Shown here one piece after another: positions 38,819 to 51,980 of a stretch of 64,000 nucleotides of DNA. Under the pieces are notes generated by a model. It worked only from the letters and a program-made list of their open reading frames with translations, searched no databases and was not told the origin of the DNA. The stretch is taken from positions 310,001 through 374,000 of the forward strand of contig JAIUCV010000567.1 of NCBI GenBank assembly GCA_026724425.1, written 5' to 3'. The DNA is from Erythrophleum ivorense (lineage: Eukaryota > Streptophyta > Magnoliopsida > Fabales > Fabaceae). How positions within the stretch are numbered: position 1 is the stretch's first letter; each line of letters begins with the position of its first letter. Position numbers and translations under genes: made by a program.

Positions 38819-39315
38819 GGAAAAGTCACACACTAAGATGGATCTGAGTACTTACTTGGATATAGTGAAATCATATCTTGTTTAGATCTTTGTCTTGTGC
38901 GATTTAGAAAGGAATCACCAACAGGCTCTAATAATTTTCTTTCACAGCAGATGGCACCATAGTTAGAGAAAAGAAAAGACATTTTGTGTTCATTGTGCTT
39001 TTTCTCTAGTTACAAGGAAAGAAAGGAGAGGAAGTTTTCTTACAATTGCACATATTGGACACGATTAGTTCACAAATCTAATCTCTTCCTTTCTTTTTAT
39101 TTTTATTTTTAAATGAAAAAAATCACATAACCAGCCTTTGAAATTTTCACTTTAAAAATATTCAAAGTTTAAATTCAAAGTATACTAATTTAATTAATAA
39201 TTAATTAACAAATCCATAATTAACTAATCATTCATTTATTTAAATTTTCTTTTATAAGAAATTAGGTCAGGTTACTAGTTGAGTCAACCTATCTAGGGCA
39301 CCCCATTTTTCAATA
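38819..39315 (-). repeat. 3' LTR of the copia element
   Basis: It is homologous along its length to 48281-48767. The outer end near 39315 reads TATTGAAAAATGGGG on the minus strand, a decayed form of the other LTR's start. Confidence 0.72.
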
Positions 39316-40489
39316 TCTTCCACTCGTACATGATAAGATAATTAACACAAAACCTTTCACTTCTCTTAGATTTTTACATTAAGTACTTTGCTGTAACTAC
39401 ATGGGCATACTCTTCATTAACTCTTACACTAGAAATCCTGTTATAGGAGTAGTATAAGAGATGTATCTCATAGATATACTTTAGACATTTATTTATGTGC
39501 CTTAAATGCTCTAGATTCACCCATATATTTTATACTCATGAAAATCTAATCTTTCTTAAATTTAATTTTACTCAAATTACCTTTTTCATATACATAATAT
39601 CTATAATTATAAAGTAACTAAAACTTCATAATAAGTATGCTTAAAATATTAGCATAGTTGAGTATATCTCAAGTGATCTTGCTTACACCCACGTATCCCT
39701 TATATCAAAATCAACTGCTTTCTTAGCATTAATCCTTTAAATTGAATCTATCGTAACTATAAGATGTATACTAAAGTAGTAAGTACTTACATATCTCCTC
39801 ATAATATTGTCAAAATCATATAGGAATCTATGAAAAGGATTTATTCCTTTTTAGGACTCATACAACAATGAAATAGAAATTTATTTACTTACTTCTTAAT
39901 TGTGGTTCTTAAACATATGCAATATAAATTGTATACTATGATATTTCTCTTATTTCATAAAAGTGTCTATGGTGTTTCTCTTATTTCATAAAAGTGTATA
40001 TTGATTTGATTTATTTATCAATATCATATAAATTTTAGTCTAGACACATATAGTATCTAACTCAAATTTTATCATTCTGCTTGCCTCCTAACACACCTTA
40101 GAAGAGAATTTAGATCTAGCTATAGGTATAATGGTATTACCGATGGTAGGAATCTATAATTTGACCTATATCTATTTATGTGTTTAGATCTCATCTTTAT
40201 CTTCTTTTTCTTCCTTTTGTTAATGTGATATAGTTATATTTTTTGTTCCTTTTTATTATATATTAGTGCTTTCATTGCCTTATATGATGAATATAAATAT
40301 CTCATTTTTACTTACTTCTCATGAGCGCTAAAGGCAATTACTCATGTGAGAGAGCTATAATTATCAACTTGTATGACATACTATCATTGTATATATGCTA
40401 CCTATAATTGTAGCATAACATATCTATTTAATCATCACTTAAGTTATACATATGATGTGATACTTTATGTTCTATACTTTCCAATAAAC
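39316..40489. other. 3' noncoding part of the copia element
   Basis: It lies between the RNase H remains and the 3' LTR. AT-rich, with a small 31-base direct repeat (two copies of TTCTCTTATTTCATAAAAGTG near 39945 and 39976). No gene seen. Confidence 0.4.
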
Positions 40490-43400
40490 TTCACATTTTT
40501 CTTATGCATATCTCTAGGTATGGGCTCTCCCAAGGGGTTAACTAACATCTTTTGCAAAGATATATTTTGGAGTAACACCTTTTATGTTATTGATCTCTCT
40601 TATTCTTGCATCTATGTATTTACGCTTGCTGTGATGCTTGAAGACCTTAGTATAGGTTATGGCTTCTTATCTATCACAATTGATCAATATTGGACTCAAA
40701 ATCCTACTAATAATCCTCTAGTTTTCCATACTCTCCTTGGCTATATAGTCTTTTATACTATTATAGAACATGCACTAAACTTTATTTACTTAATAAATAA
40801 TACTATGCATGTTTATTTCTTACTGTTTAAGATATTACATCACTATTCATCAAGGAAGTGTATTCAAACATTAATTTCACATATCTAGATTTTCTTTCTA
40901 ATGTAATGTATAATTTTTTATAATGCCCTATCAGTATCTTAATATTTTCTTAACAACACTCTAATATTATTAGCTTGGTTGAGATTTAACTATTATCAGT
41001 ACACAAGGGTAATTGCTAACAAATGTTTGACTTTGTACATATCATTGCATATAAAATTCAAAACTTTTGAAGGAAGGAACTTTCTTTATAATGTTTAATA
41101 TAGACTCAATTTGAGGATATATCTTTAAACTTAGATTATCTTTTTTTATTACAAGGATATTGATGAGTTTATAGTTATGTATCATAAATTGCTTAAGGAC
41201 TTTCTAATTGTAATTCTCTTGTTAAAAAGCAATCAATTTCTCTAAGCAAGTCCTTCAGAGCCTAATTTTGATGATATACACTATTTTACCCATATCCTTC
41301 TGCTCAAAATTTAAGGATATTATTCTTTAATGACTATTAAAGAATCTTGATTATTCTTACCTAATGGCATATTATTCAATAAATAACAATATTATAGATT
41401 TTTCTCAAATCACTTAATGCAAATACAATAGTCTTCATTAATTATTTAAAATTTACATAAGGTGACTATTTGATAAAATTTCAAATACCATTATCTCAAT
41501 GATTTTTTTAGTCCATAAATAGACCTTTAGAGCCTATAAACCTTTTGCTTCTTTTCTTTTCTAAGGAATTTAATAGTTCTTCCATGTACTTTCTTCATCT
41601 AGTTCTTCATTTTAGAATATAGTTTTTCACATCTATTTGATGTGATTCCAAGTCTAAATTTGTAAATATAATTAGCATTAGTCTAATTAAATTAAATCAT
41701 ATGATAGATGAGAAGATATTTCACATAATCTATACCTTTCTATTTTATTTATCACTTAACAACTAAGCATTTTTTTCTTTTAATTAATCCATCTGTCATT
41801 CTCTTTATCTTAAGAACCATTTGTTCTTGATTGACTTTTAATCAGATAGATGGTTAACCAATGTCCTAAACATGGTTTGCCTTTATCAGGTCTATCTCAT
41901 ATTCCATTGCTCTCAACTAATCTCCTGTAATAAGGCATGGTTGAGTCTTTTGAATTACATTCAACTCCTCAGTGTTTAGTAAAATACATTTATGTTGCCC
42001 TTTTTATCTTAAAATGATATTTAGGTATACTCTTATGGTTACTTTAAAATAATGGAGTTGTTTATGCTACATTCTCATTTTGTACCAAACTTCCACTCAT
42101 ATTAATAAGTTAAGGTATAACTAATTGTCCTCATTAACTTGATATTGTGTTTCATAAAAAGATGTTTACATGTCAATCTCTTTTCTACTTGAAAATTCTT
42201 TCTCCAAATGTAGTGTTTCTCAACTCAGTTTTAATTATACTTCCACTTTTATATTTATTAATGATGATATATCCCTTTGATTGTTCTAAGTATCTTATAA
42301 CAATACATACTATACTCTTTGAGCTTAATTCTCATGTTCATGAGAATTATCATTAACATTAAATGTCTAACCCAATGTTTTTAAAATGCTTAAAAACAAC
42401 TTATTGTTATGTTCGTAAATCACAAGTTCTAAAAGTAATTTATTTAGAGGGCACTCAGTTAAATTTAAAGACATCAATTTATAACTTATTACCCTAAATG
42501 GATAAGGTTGTTTGGGCTATCATTAACTTTAACTATTTTGAGTAAGGTTTTATTCTCTCTCTTAAAATTTTCATTTTTTGTAAAGTATTAAGGAATCATC
42601 AATTTTCTCATAATTCCTTTCTTTTCGCAAAGTTTACTAAACTAATTTGACAAATATTCGCATTTTTTGTTACAATTCAAAGCTTTAATTTTATTGTCCA
42701 TTTGATTCTTAACTATGTTCGGTAATGTCTAAAGCACTCAAGTGCTTTTCACTTATGGGAGATTAAATAGACTTGACCATAATGCAAATAATTGTCTTGT
42801 CCTCACTCTTTTTGGACCACATATGTCATAGTGAATTAGTTGCAATAAATCTTAAGTTATTGTTCCTTTTCTAAATAGTTTTGTAGTTTGCTTTACCCAG
42901 TAAACAACATTATTATAGTAGTATTTCTAAAATAGAAATGGATTTTAGCATTTCTTATTTTGTTAGTCTATTCATTCTCTATTCTCCTATAAGATCTAAC
43001 CTATTATATCAATCAATCATTGATATCTAAAACTCGATTAGAGGTAAAGTATTGGATGAAGCATTCATTTTTTATACTTATGCTTAGCACAATAACACCA
43101 TCTTAGAGAAAATTAGAATCGCGTTCCTTGTCCCTTATCTTATGTTAGTGGAGTTGTCATAAAAAATCAACACTTAAATCTTATATTAAGGAGAGATAAT
43201 AAACATTAAGTTTTGTCAAATCTTTGAAATGCATAAAACATTATATAGGACGAGAGTTTGTTTTGTTGGGAATTTTTGGGATGCGCAACGAAAAATTAAA
43301 ACTCTAAATCCTTTCCCATAGATCCATTAATGTTGTTTAAATTAAGTAGATCTAGAAATATTTACCTTTTTCTGTCGGATCTTAAGAAACTTATCTACAG

Positions 43401-43628
43401 ATCTGCTCCCTCTACCGGTATCCACACAAACGGATGCTTAACTCGAATGGCGTGCTAGTGCTTTTTACCAACATGTATACACATTCTTGGTAGAGAATAT
43501 GCTCTCTTCTTACTCTCTCTCTCTAGGCATCCGTACAATGTCCATACACTTTCTCTTTTTAGGCATTCGTACAGTGTCACGTATGCTTTCTCTGTTTTTT
43601 TTTTATTCTGTAGTTCTAGAAAACCTAA

Positions 43629-43948
43629 GGGCCTGTTTGATTTGATTCTGCAAAACAGTTTTTTTGTTTTCAAGAACAAAAAAATCAAAAAATCTGTTTG
43701 ATAATGTGTTTTTAATGAAGTATTTTGTAAAACAAAAAAATAAAATTTTGTTTTCAAAAACAAAAAACTCAGAACACTTTTTAAGTGTTCTGTAATTTTT
43801 ATTCTACAAAATCAGGTAAAAAATAAAAAATAATTACTTTTTAAAATAATGATTCAAACATATTTTTTAATTTTTTTATTCTCAAAAACTTGTTCTTGAA
43901 AACATATGTTTTGAAAACATTAAAACAAAAACAATTTCAAACAGGCCC
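43629..43948. mobile_element. Tourist-like MITE (320 bases, TAA duplication) inside the solo LTR
   Basis: The terminal inverted repeats are GGGCCTGTTTGA and its complement at the right end. Exact TAA target duplicates lie at 43626-43628 and 43949-43951. The interior has further internal symmetry (AAAACAAAAA and TTTTGTTTTC arms) and no coding capacity. Confidence 0.85.
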
Positions 43949-43960
43949 TAAGTCTCCTAC

Positions 43961-43970
43961 CTTTTTATAG
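43961..43970 (-). promoter_or_regulatory. TATA box of family A copy 2
   Basis: CTATAAAAAG on the minus strand, corresponding to the TATA box at 18201 in copy 1. The MITE end lies 12 bases downstream of it. Confidence 0.55.
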
Positions 43971-45999
43971 AGGTATCTTATTAGGGTTTCAGATATATTT
44001 GATTAATTTAAAATATATTATTTTAAATCAAATCAAATTTAAATTAAATAGATTAGTTTAAATTTAAGTCTATTTAATAGATTCAAATTTTAACTAATTA
44101 TTTAATATAAATCTAGAACTTAATCCAAATTTAATTCATCTCATAAATTAAATTTAAATTATTATATTAGTTTAAATTTAAATCTATCATATAGATTTGA
44201 ATTTAAAACTAATTGATTTAAATTAATTAAAGGATATATATATTGAATATATAAATATATATATTTCAAATTTTATAAATTATATATATATATATCAAAT
44301 ATATATTTATTTATTTATAAAATTTTTTCACCCTAGATTGAATGTGACATTCATTGAATCTAGACGCAATTTCAGATTTAATGAATTTAGACATTTTAAC
44401 TCGAGTTGACTCGTTCTTATATTTGACTCTGTAGGCTCATATGATGTTAGCAGTGGGCTAATAACACTATTTAACCCACAAGTCAAAAGCAATCTCTAGT
44501 AAGACATTGTGATTACCCAAATCATATAGGGATCGGTGATCTAATACAATCTGTCATATAATCTTATCATATCTCTTTTGTCACATGATATCTAGATCAA
44601 GTATGAGGTATGGAAATACCATTCTCATCTTACTTGATTGTCACTTTCTCAATCTATATATAGACTAATAGTACAAATGAAAACTTTTCCATTCAAGCAC
44701 GGCTATACATTTTTCAGTCTCACTTATCGAGGAGCCTAGAGATATCTTTCTATTAATTAGAAGGATAAATCCTATCTTGACTATTCATCTTCTTCAACAT
44801 GAATTCCATTATATCCAATCATAGCCTTTATGATTACCTGATTAAAGATGACTTTTGACTATGCCAAAAAATAGTGTTTCTCATGTTGAAAACTATGGTG
44901 ATTTCAAGTCTAAGGGCTCGATGATACAGTTATATATGAGATACGCTTATGACTTAATCCATGTAACTATCTCATAACGGGTTGATCCAGTATCTTGTTT
45001 CCTAATGAGTGCCTATGATTTTGATTTGTATCTATATATATGATTAACACATCATCATCAATTAAAATCATACTAGTCTTAGTTCATCATTGTTCCCACA
45101 ATGATGAACGACTAAGGATATTTAAGATAATTTATATGATTTATCCAAGGATATTATTATATAGAACATGCAAATAATATAATAATATAATAAAAAAAAC
45201 TCTTATTTCTTAATAAAGTATAATGTTTGTAACACAATGATTAGCTTAGGGCACAATCACCAACATATTTTACATGTAAAAACAATTTTACAAGTTCTGA
45301 TCTCTTCTTTACTTCGATTCTTACATTCCTTTCTATATAAAGTTATTTGTCTTTGAAAGTAGCCGATGGTGTTTTCTAAAGATTATCGATCCTTAGTTAC
45401 TTAGTTTGTGGCCTTTAACTTATTCTACTAAGTATAATCACAAGCAAAGTAACCTACTCTTTGATAAGTATGATACTTAACATTTATTACATCAAGCTTC
45501 TTTTTATCATGTTTGCATCTCTTCTTAATTTATTTCTTAGCCTTTAATGAAATATGGGCCAAATCTTCTCTTAATACGAAAGTATTATCTTTTTATGTTT
45601 GGACTTTAAAGTCACAGTAGTCTCAATCTTATAAGCATTTCTAGGGGCCTAGTAACTTTTAAGTGCTCATCCTTTAGCTTTACATGATAAGAAATATGAA
45701 AAAAAATGATGCTATCCTTTTGTGGGTCAAAATCATTTTCATATGTTTCCAACTTATAAGTAGAAATCTTATGACAACCTACATTTACTACTAATCAATA
45801 AAAATATGATCAACTAACTTCAATTCTTTAATCGTCAATCTTCTTAATTTTACCATGTTTTTATAATTAAATTTATCCTTAAGAGCTATCGTCATGGCTT
45901 ACACTCATGTGTAAGGTTGTCAACCATATTGCTTAGCACTGTTATATGAGCAATGTTGTCCTTTTTCTTTTTAAATAAGAATTTCCAAATCTTTCCTTT

Positions 46000-47450
46000 G
46001 TTGAGCTTTTATTTCTATGTTTAAACTTCTATACAACATTGTTTGATAGTTTCTTAGTGTCATATTCTCTCTATGATATAAGAATCTAACAATGACAAAT
46101 TTTCTAATTGACACATTTTATCTTATTACTCTTATGAAGTTAGACAATAATGTTTTAAAAACCATAATCATAATCTTATTTCTACATAAACATAGCATAG
46201 AATAACTACAAATACACAATGTTACTTTTACATTTGTAATAAATTTCAATTAAACTAATAATGATATTATTAGGTTCATGATTAAAAGTCAACATTTGTA
46301 TTATTTTCATCACATGTATTTTAAGAATATCGTTATCTTTTTATCAAAGTCATCTGCAAATACTATTTAAGTTATATTTCTTAGGTAAACCTTAAGTTAC
46401 TAATCTAAGAACTGCTACTTGATAGAGTATTTCTTACATTTTTCTATTAATTTATTAAATTTACTTTTTAGATCAGCCCAAGTTTGCTAATCCAAAAATT
46501 CTCATTTAATATGGTATTTTTCTTCTTTTTATCTATTTAATTTCTTTTAATACAATACACTCGTAAATTGTATTAGTATAAAAAATGTACTAAAGACCAC
46601 ACTCTAAAGATGTTTATCTTCTTTGAATATTTTTTCTTTAACCATCATAGACCTATTTTCAATTATAAGGGTCATTACAATATATATTAGGAAATATGCT
46701 TTGTATGCTCGATTAATTTCTTCTTGGTAATATTTTATTTGTGTGCACTTTGTTTAAAACCATTCTTCTGTTTCTCATGTATAAAAAAAATGAAAAAAAA
46801 AATAGAGTAACTCATTAACGTTCTTGACAACACAATGTTCCTCATGGAACTATTCTAATACATACTAATTAAACGAAAAATTCTTGTTTTAATTTGGTTT
46901 TCTAAATTTCTCCCTAAAATCCTTATTGATTAATGTTTACTAAACATTGTCTGGGAGTACATTGATCAAGCATAAAACCTACAAGAAATGATTTTCATCT
47001 TTAGGTCAATTTCAAAAGTCTCTTAAGTTTCAATCACGTATTTGAACAATACCACAACTTGTCCAAATATACCTAAATCATATGCCAAATTAAAAGTCAT
47101 GCATTTTGGAAATTTTTAGAGCCTAAAACATAACCCTTAACTCCCTTGCACATGCCCATATGCATTATATAAAAGCTTTCTTTATCAAAAAATTGCTTAA
47201 TAAATGAAAAACCATGGACTTATGGTGGTGTGTGAGACTTACATGCTGCCATAGGGGTCTTTTCCTTCAATGGGGCCTACATCGCTAGGCACTTATTTCC
47301 ATTATTTTTCTATTGGTGTCAATTTCAGACTAAAACACCATAAAGGGAAGCTATATGCACTAGAGAGAGTATAGAGAGAAGTAGATTCATCTTCAACTTC
47401 CTAATTTCTCTAAGTTCTGAAATTTGCAAATTTACATTTTTGAAGAGGTT
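46000..47450. other. Copia 5' internal region, not resolved
   Basis: It should hold the rest of copia gag on the minus strand, but I cannot align it with confidence. Stops are frequent in all frames and further small insertions are possible. Confidence 0.35.
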
Positions 47451-47645
47451 ATGCTTCATTTGGTTGGAGGGCATAATAGTGAAAGGGAATGTAAAATATT
47501 GGTAGATAAGATAAAAAATGACTGTTTTACCCTTATTTTTAAAAAGTGATTTGATAGATATAATAATAAATATAAGAGCATAATAAACATTATACAAACT
47601 ATATAAATAGAATACGTTCACAATGTAGCAAACCAAACAAAGCAT
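47451..47645. mobile_element. Small TIR element (MITE), copy 2 of the family at 10379
   Basis: The ends are ATGCTTCATTTGGTT and, on the other strand, ATGCTTTGTTTGGTT (13 of 15 match). The interior is shared with 10379-10580. Flanks GAGGTT and GGGGTT hint at a duplication but are not conclusive. It is inserted in the copia 5' internal region. Confidence 0.65.
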
Positions 47646-48263
47646 GGGGTTACTTTGAGAAGCAATTTCTATTTTGTTTCTAGTCCAATTTATTCAAATT
47701 AAGTATCATTGAAAAGTTTGTAAATAGATCTTTCCAATGATATATGACTTTTATAGATTTAAGGCCTGAGCAAAAAATTACATGCCTCAAAAGTTGGCTC
47801 ATTGACAACAATTTTTAGAAAACCAAATTTAGATCCTTAACTTCAAACAATCATAACTCACTTAACTTTTATTTAAATTGGATAAAATTGGTGTTATTAG
47901 AAACCTTATTTAACAAACTTTCCAACTATATATAATTTGCAACCAATGGTGGCCTATAATAAGAACACTAACCTTTCAAATTTAATGGCTCCACCATGGT
48001 TTATTTAAACCTTCAAGTTCTGATTTCTCTTAATGGCTAATTCGATTTCTACCATACTTCTACCACATAATCATCATATTATAGACTACATTTGGTGTTA
48101 AATGGGTGGCTTAAAATAGTCTCTATTAGATTTTGCCATTAAAGGGGGTTCCAAGGTTCAATTATACAATTTTCATGTAATTTATATTTTCATCCATTAA
48201 TGGTATAGTTATAAGGCACTAAAATACATATATAAAATAGGGAGTAGTAAATTCAAGCCAAGT

Positions 48264-48278
48264 GGGCCTTGATAACAA
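48264..48278 (-). promoter_or_regulatory. Decayed primer-binding site of the copia element
   Basis: The minus strand reads TTGTTATCAAGGCCC directly inside the 5' LTR. It is close to the tRNA-iMet complement TGGTATCAGAGC used by most plant copia elements. Confidence 0.5.
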
Positions 48279-48280
48279 AG

Positions 48281-48767
48281 AAAGACAAATTACACATTGA
48301 GATGGATCTAGGTACTTATCTGAATGTAGTAGAATCATATCTTACATAGATCTTTGCCCCACACAATTTAGAAAGGAATCATTAGTGGACTTCGATCATT
48401 TTTTTCACAGCAGATGGCACCATAATCAAAGAGAGGAGGAGACCTTTTGTGTTATGTGTGTTTTTTCTCTAGTTACAAGGAAGGAAAGAAATGGAAGTTT
48501 TTTCACAATGGCATATACTAGAAATGATCAATTCACTAATCTAATCTCTTCCTTTCTTTTTTTTATATTTCTATTAAATGAAATAAATCCCATAACCAAT
48601 CCTTCAAATTTTTAATTAAAAATATTCAAAATTCAAATTTAAATTATAACAATTTAATAATGAATTAATTAATCTTTAATTAATTTTTTATTTATTTATC
48701 CTTTCATGACAAATTAGGTTGGGTTATTGGTTGGATTAGCCTATCAGGAAAAACCCACTTTCCAACA
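48281..48767 (-). repeat. 5' LTR of the copia element
   Basis: On the minus strand it begins TGTTGGAAAGTGGG at 48767. The inner edge is set by the primer-binding-site-like sequence just below it. It pairs with 38819-39315. Confidence 0.75.
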
Positions 48768-49127
48768 ATTTCAGCATTCAAGCATCTAAAAACAAGTTAA
48801 AACCTTTTCAAACACATGATTTCTTATGAAACAAAATTCTTCAACGATCTAAAACTTCACCAAAATTCAAATCTCCTTACACCCGAATTATCTTATATGA
48901 CCATTTCACTATGCAAGTAGCGAGTCAGGAAAACATAATTTAGACTTATGATTTTTTTACAAAGAAAATCCCATTTAAGATGCAAAACTCATCAAATCCA
49001 TAACTTCATCCAAGAAAGGAGGAGGTTGAAAATAAGAAGATGAAGAAGTAGGGAAGGAGATGGAGAAGGGAAAGCTTTCATACTAAGACAAGGTACACTC
49101 CCTCCAAGCTTCTTCGTCTCTTCTATT

Positions 49128-49161
<34 letters not shown>

Positions 49162-50266
49162 ATATTACTCACTCCTTGGATTTGTTTTGTATATGAGAAG
49201 ATAAGGGAGGATGAAGAGACGTTGTGTTTCTTAAATAGTTGCTAAAGTTGGTTAAAGTCTCATGGCCTCTTTTTTTCTCTTCTGCATTCTGTTTAGCTTT
49301 TTTGAGAAGTTAAAAAAAAAATCTCAAATCCTATTTGATAGAAACTAGTTATAAAATTTGCTTCCAATCATTAGAAGTTATATTCCATAAATTTTGGTTC
49401 GTAGGTTCATTCGATTCTTAACAATTTTCTCAAAAAAAAAAAATTGTATTTTAGCCTTGAGAAAAATTATATTTTTGTCCCATCAAGAATTACAATTTGA
49501 ATCTTAAACTTTTAATAATTATATTTTAACATCTAAATTTTATCTAATTATTTTTATTTTTCTAATAATTTTATTTTATTTTTAGGGTCCTAAAAGCATA
49601 AAGAATTTACTAAAATTCTTACTTACATTTTTATTATTAAATTATCTATTATTTAGATAAATCCTAATTCAATAATCAATAGTCAAATTCCCTCAAAAAT
49701 GTTTTATAGCTAAATATGTTCTAATTTGATTTATCCTATATTAAATAATTAATTTATAGGGTATTACAACAAATATGAAAAATCTTAGTTAAGTTTTGTT
49801 CAATGATAATAGGTTAAATATAGTTGTTTGATTTTTTTTTCCTTTCCTTTTATTCTATCCTCTCTAAAATTTCCATAGCAAAAAGTGATACATGTATAAA
49901 TTCGACATTTAAGTAATTACAAGTCTTATGAATAAAAGTCAAACAATTTGGGTAAACATATTTCAATAAAATTATGAAAATAAATTTTGTTCCAATAAAA
50001 ATTAAATTTTGTTTCAGAGACAAATGATATATTAATTTTAAGCTTTTTTTGTGTATAAAAATGTGAATTTTAACTATAAATATGTAATTTCTTATCAATA
50101 TGAAAGTCCTACCGACCGTAAATTTAAGCTTAGTACGACGAGATTTATGAAGCTTTCTTTCTTATGTACTTATCCATTTTATTTTTGGGAAGAAAATATG
50201 GTTATTTGTATTTTCCTTTTTTTAATTATTTTTTTGGGCGAATTTTTTAAAATTAATTATTCATTG
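48768..50266. other. AT-rich intergenic DNA
   Basis: No gene recognised. A CT dinucleotide microsatellite lies at about 49128-49158. Confidence 0.5.
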
Positions 50267-50737
50267 AGGCGTCGTTTAACAGCTTGTATTGAATGCGACC
50301 ACTCTACCAAACAGGACTCATCTCGTGAAGAAGCAGTTGAGCGCGGTGACTGGGGAAAGGGAAACACCTCTTCGGAATCTGACAGTACGAACTTTTCTCG
50401 GGAGGCAAGTTGACCGATTCCCAGGTTAGAATCCTGGTTTTGGACCTCGTTTGTAAGTTCCAATTTCCTTGATTTCTTTCTGCACAAAACTTGATTGATT
50501 CAGTTTTTCTCGTGAAGTTTTTTTCTTGTGCCAAACTTGATTGACTTGACAAATTTTCATGCATACTGAAAAATTCAAAGCATTTAATAAAATGGTATAG
50601 GCATTCGATGAATTCCTTTGGTACTTGGGATTTTTTTTTTTTCATTTCGATTCTTTCAAATTTTTTCTTCAATTCTTTGGACTGCAGCATCTGGAAAGTT
50701 CATCACAAAAAAAGAGGCACCGGAAGCGTAATAAATG

Positions 50738-51978
50738 GTATGTGCACTTGTCTCTTTTGCTTTCTTTCGAATTACAGAACCCGATGATGATGTTGGAGAA
50801 AGCTGCTATACACTATAGCTATGAAATCCATGACAATTAGACGCATTTGAAAGTACTCGACCCATTTGTTGGAAAAAAAAAGAAAAAAGGTATTCGGCTT
50901 AGAGAGCTAGAGTATACTCTTTAAGTAATGGGCACTTTTGTAATGACTTTGTAAGCTGGCAGCATAATGAGGATCGTTATATTGAAAATGAATGAGGTAT
51001 TCTGAAAGTGGAAATTGATTTTAATCATCCAAATATATTAACGCTTTGATTATCTGGACGGTAGAGGTTTATTGGTAGAAAGGCATTGTTATTGGAATGA
51101 AATCATGGAAATTTGTAATGAAATATGACTTCAAATTGACAGTTAAGAGTTCAGATGCAGTTTGTTTGATAGCAATTGAAGTATAATGAAGGAAAGTGGT
51201 TAGAATAATTGTGGAAGGTTGTAATGTGTAAGAAAATGTATTTCTTTTTCAAATCAGTTGCTTGGGAATTAAGAAGAATAAAAACAAAAGGAAAGGAACA
51301 AGGAAACAAGTGCGGATCTAATTTTGCAATTGCATGAGAACAGAGAGAGGAGGGATAAGATGTAGCTATGTTAATATGTGAGATTGCCATATTTTACCCA
51401 AACAATGGGCTAGTGCTGGAGCCTTGAGGCATGTTTTGGATTTCATACTGGAACCTGATGTGAATTGCTTTCATATTTTAACTTAAGTCAGACATATCAT
51501 GGAGATGCTATACCTTGCTGAAATTTTGTTTGAATGTCATGTTTAGCTTAATATACACATTTCATCAGCAGTTGCAGGAGGTATCAGGCTGATATGCATT
51601 TATTAATTGAAAAATTAACACCATGCCATGTTAGTTTCTAAAACTGCAATATTCTGAGCCAAGGATAAGTGTTGAATACTATTTTATTGCTAATCTTGCC
51701 ATGTGTGACATTGGACTCCATTGTAGTAGCTCCAACTATTTTTAAGTATTTTTTATACATTACAACAACATCAACAACAACAGGCCTTTTTCTACTAGGG
51801 GGAGTCGGTCACGTAAATCAAACAATGTCAGAAAATTTTATCATAAATCATGTTTTTAGATAAACCATTTAAATCTAAATCTTTCTTAATGGTTTCGCAT
51901 ATAGTTTTCCTGTATTTTTTATGCATTATCACAACATTTTGAGTTATTTGTACTGTGATAATGTGATTACATGACAGG
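50738..51978 (+). other. Probable 5'UTR intron of the elongin-B-like gene
   Basis: A donor (aataaatg/gtatgt) at 50738-50739 and an acceptor (ttacatgacag) ending at 51978, two bases before the start ATG at 51981, suggest a leader intron. The leader exon would end at 50737 and could begin near 50270, where base composition is less AT-rich. A decayed dispersed repeat lies inside the intron (51761-51915). No protein-level evidence is possible for a leader. Confidence 0.4.
51761..51915. mobile_element. Decayed dispersed repeat, Au-SINE-like
   Basis: An ACAACAACA-type tract is followed by AGGCCTTTTTCTACTAGGGG and GAGTCGG, and later by ATCTTTCTTAATGGTTTC and ATAGTTTTCCT. These match my memory of a widespread plant repeat (CAA tract, then a GCCTTATCCCACTAGGTGGGGTCGG-like core). 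It sits in the leader intron of the elongin-B-like gene. Family name tentative. Confidence 0.4.
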
Positions 51979-51980
51979 AT

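Larger units (their letters stand above)
43264..45265 (-). mobile_element. Solo LTR, family A copy 2, inserted in the copia element
   Basis: On the minus strand it starts TGTTGGTGATTGTGCCC at 45265 and ends AATTCCCAACA at 43264, the same ends and interior as 16922-18545. The flanks are TGTTT (43259-43263) and TATTT (45266-45270), a target duplication with one change. It is 2002 bases because a 320-base MITE sits inside; without it, about 1680. It separates copia gag from integrase. Confidence 0.85.
40490..46000 (-). pseudogene. Copia gag-pol remnant
   Basis: A minus-strand reading, interrupted by many stops and by a solo LTR at 43264-45265. A knuckle-like stretch (YHTYQRVGYFACDYT) lies near 45430-45480. 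Integrase lies at about 42900-42400, with LIHYDICGPKR, ENQMDNKIKALNCNKKCEYL and FSKLCEKKGI; the Asp and the Gly-Gly of the usual SDRGGEY are lost. Reverse transcriptase near 41550-41460 shows RSIYGLKKSLR. An RNase H end near 40640-40490 shows KYIDARI and KYIFAKD. Clearly nonfunctional. Confidence 0.75.
38819..48767 (-). mobile_element. Old Ty1/copia retrotransposon with both LTRs and nested insertions
   Basis: Two direct, diverged repeats of about 490 bases bound the element: 38819-39315 (3' LTR) and 48281-48767 (5' LTR), sharing blocks such as TTTCACAGCAGATGGCACCAT and TTTTTCTCTAGTTACAAGGAA. On the minus strand the order is primer site, gag with zinc knuckle, integrase, reverse transcriptase, RNase H, as in copia. 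Removing the 2.0-kb solo LTR leaves about 7.9 kb. All reading frames are broken. Confidence 0.8.

Noticed and set aside
40373..40888. 171-codon plus-strand open frame
   Set aside because: It is the antisense of decayed copia RNase H sequence on the minus strand; the plus frame has no recognisable domain.
50421..50437. tRNA T-arm-like hairpin CCAGGTTAGAATCCTGG
   Set aside because: A five-base stem and seven-base loop close to a B box, but no matching acceptor, D or anticodon arms lie in the 60 bases before it.
50304..50690. 128-codon minus-strand open frame
   Set aside because: It opposes the probable leader exon of the elongin-B-like gene and shows no recognisable domain.
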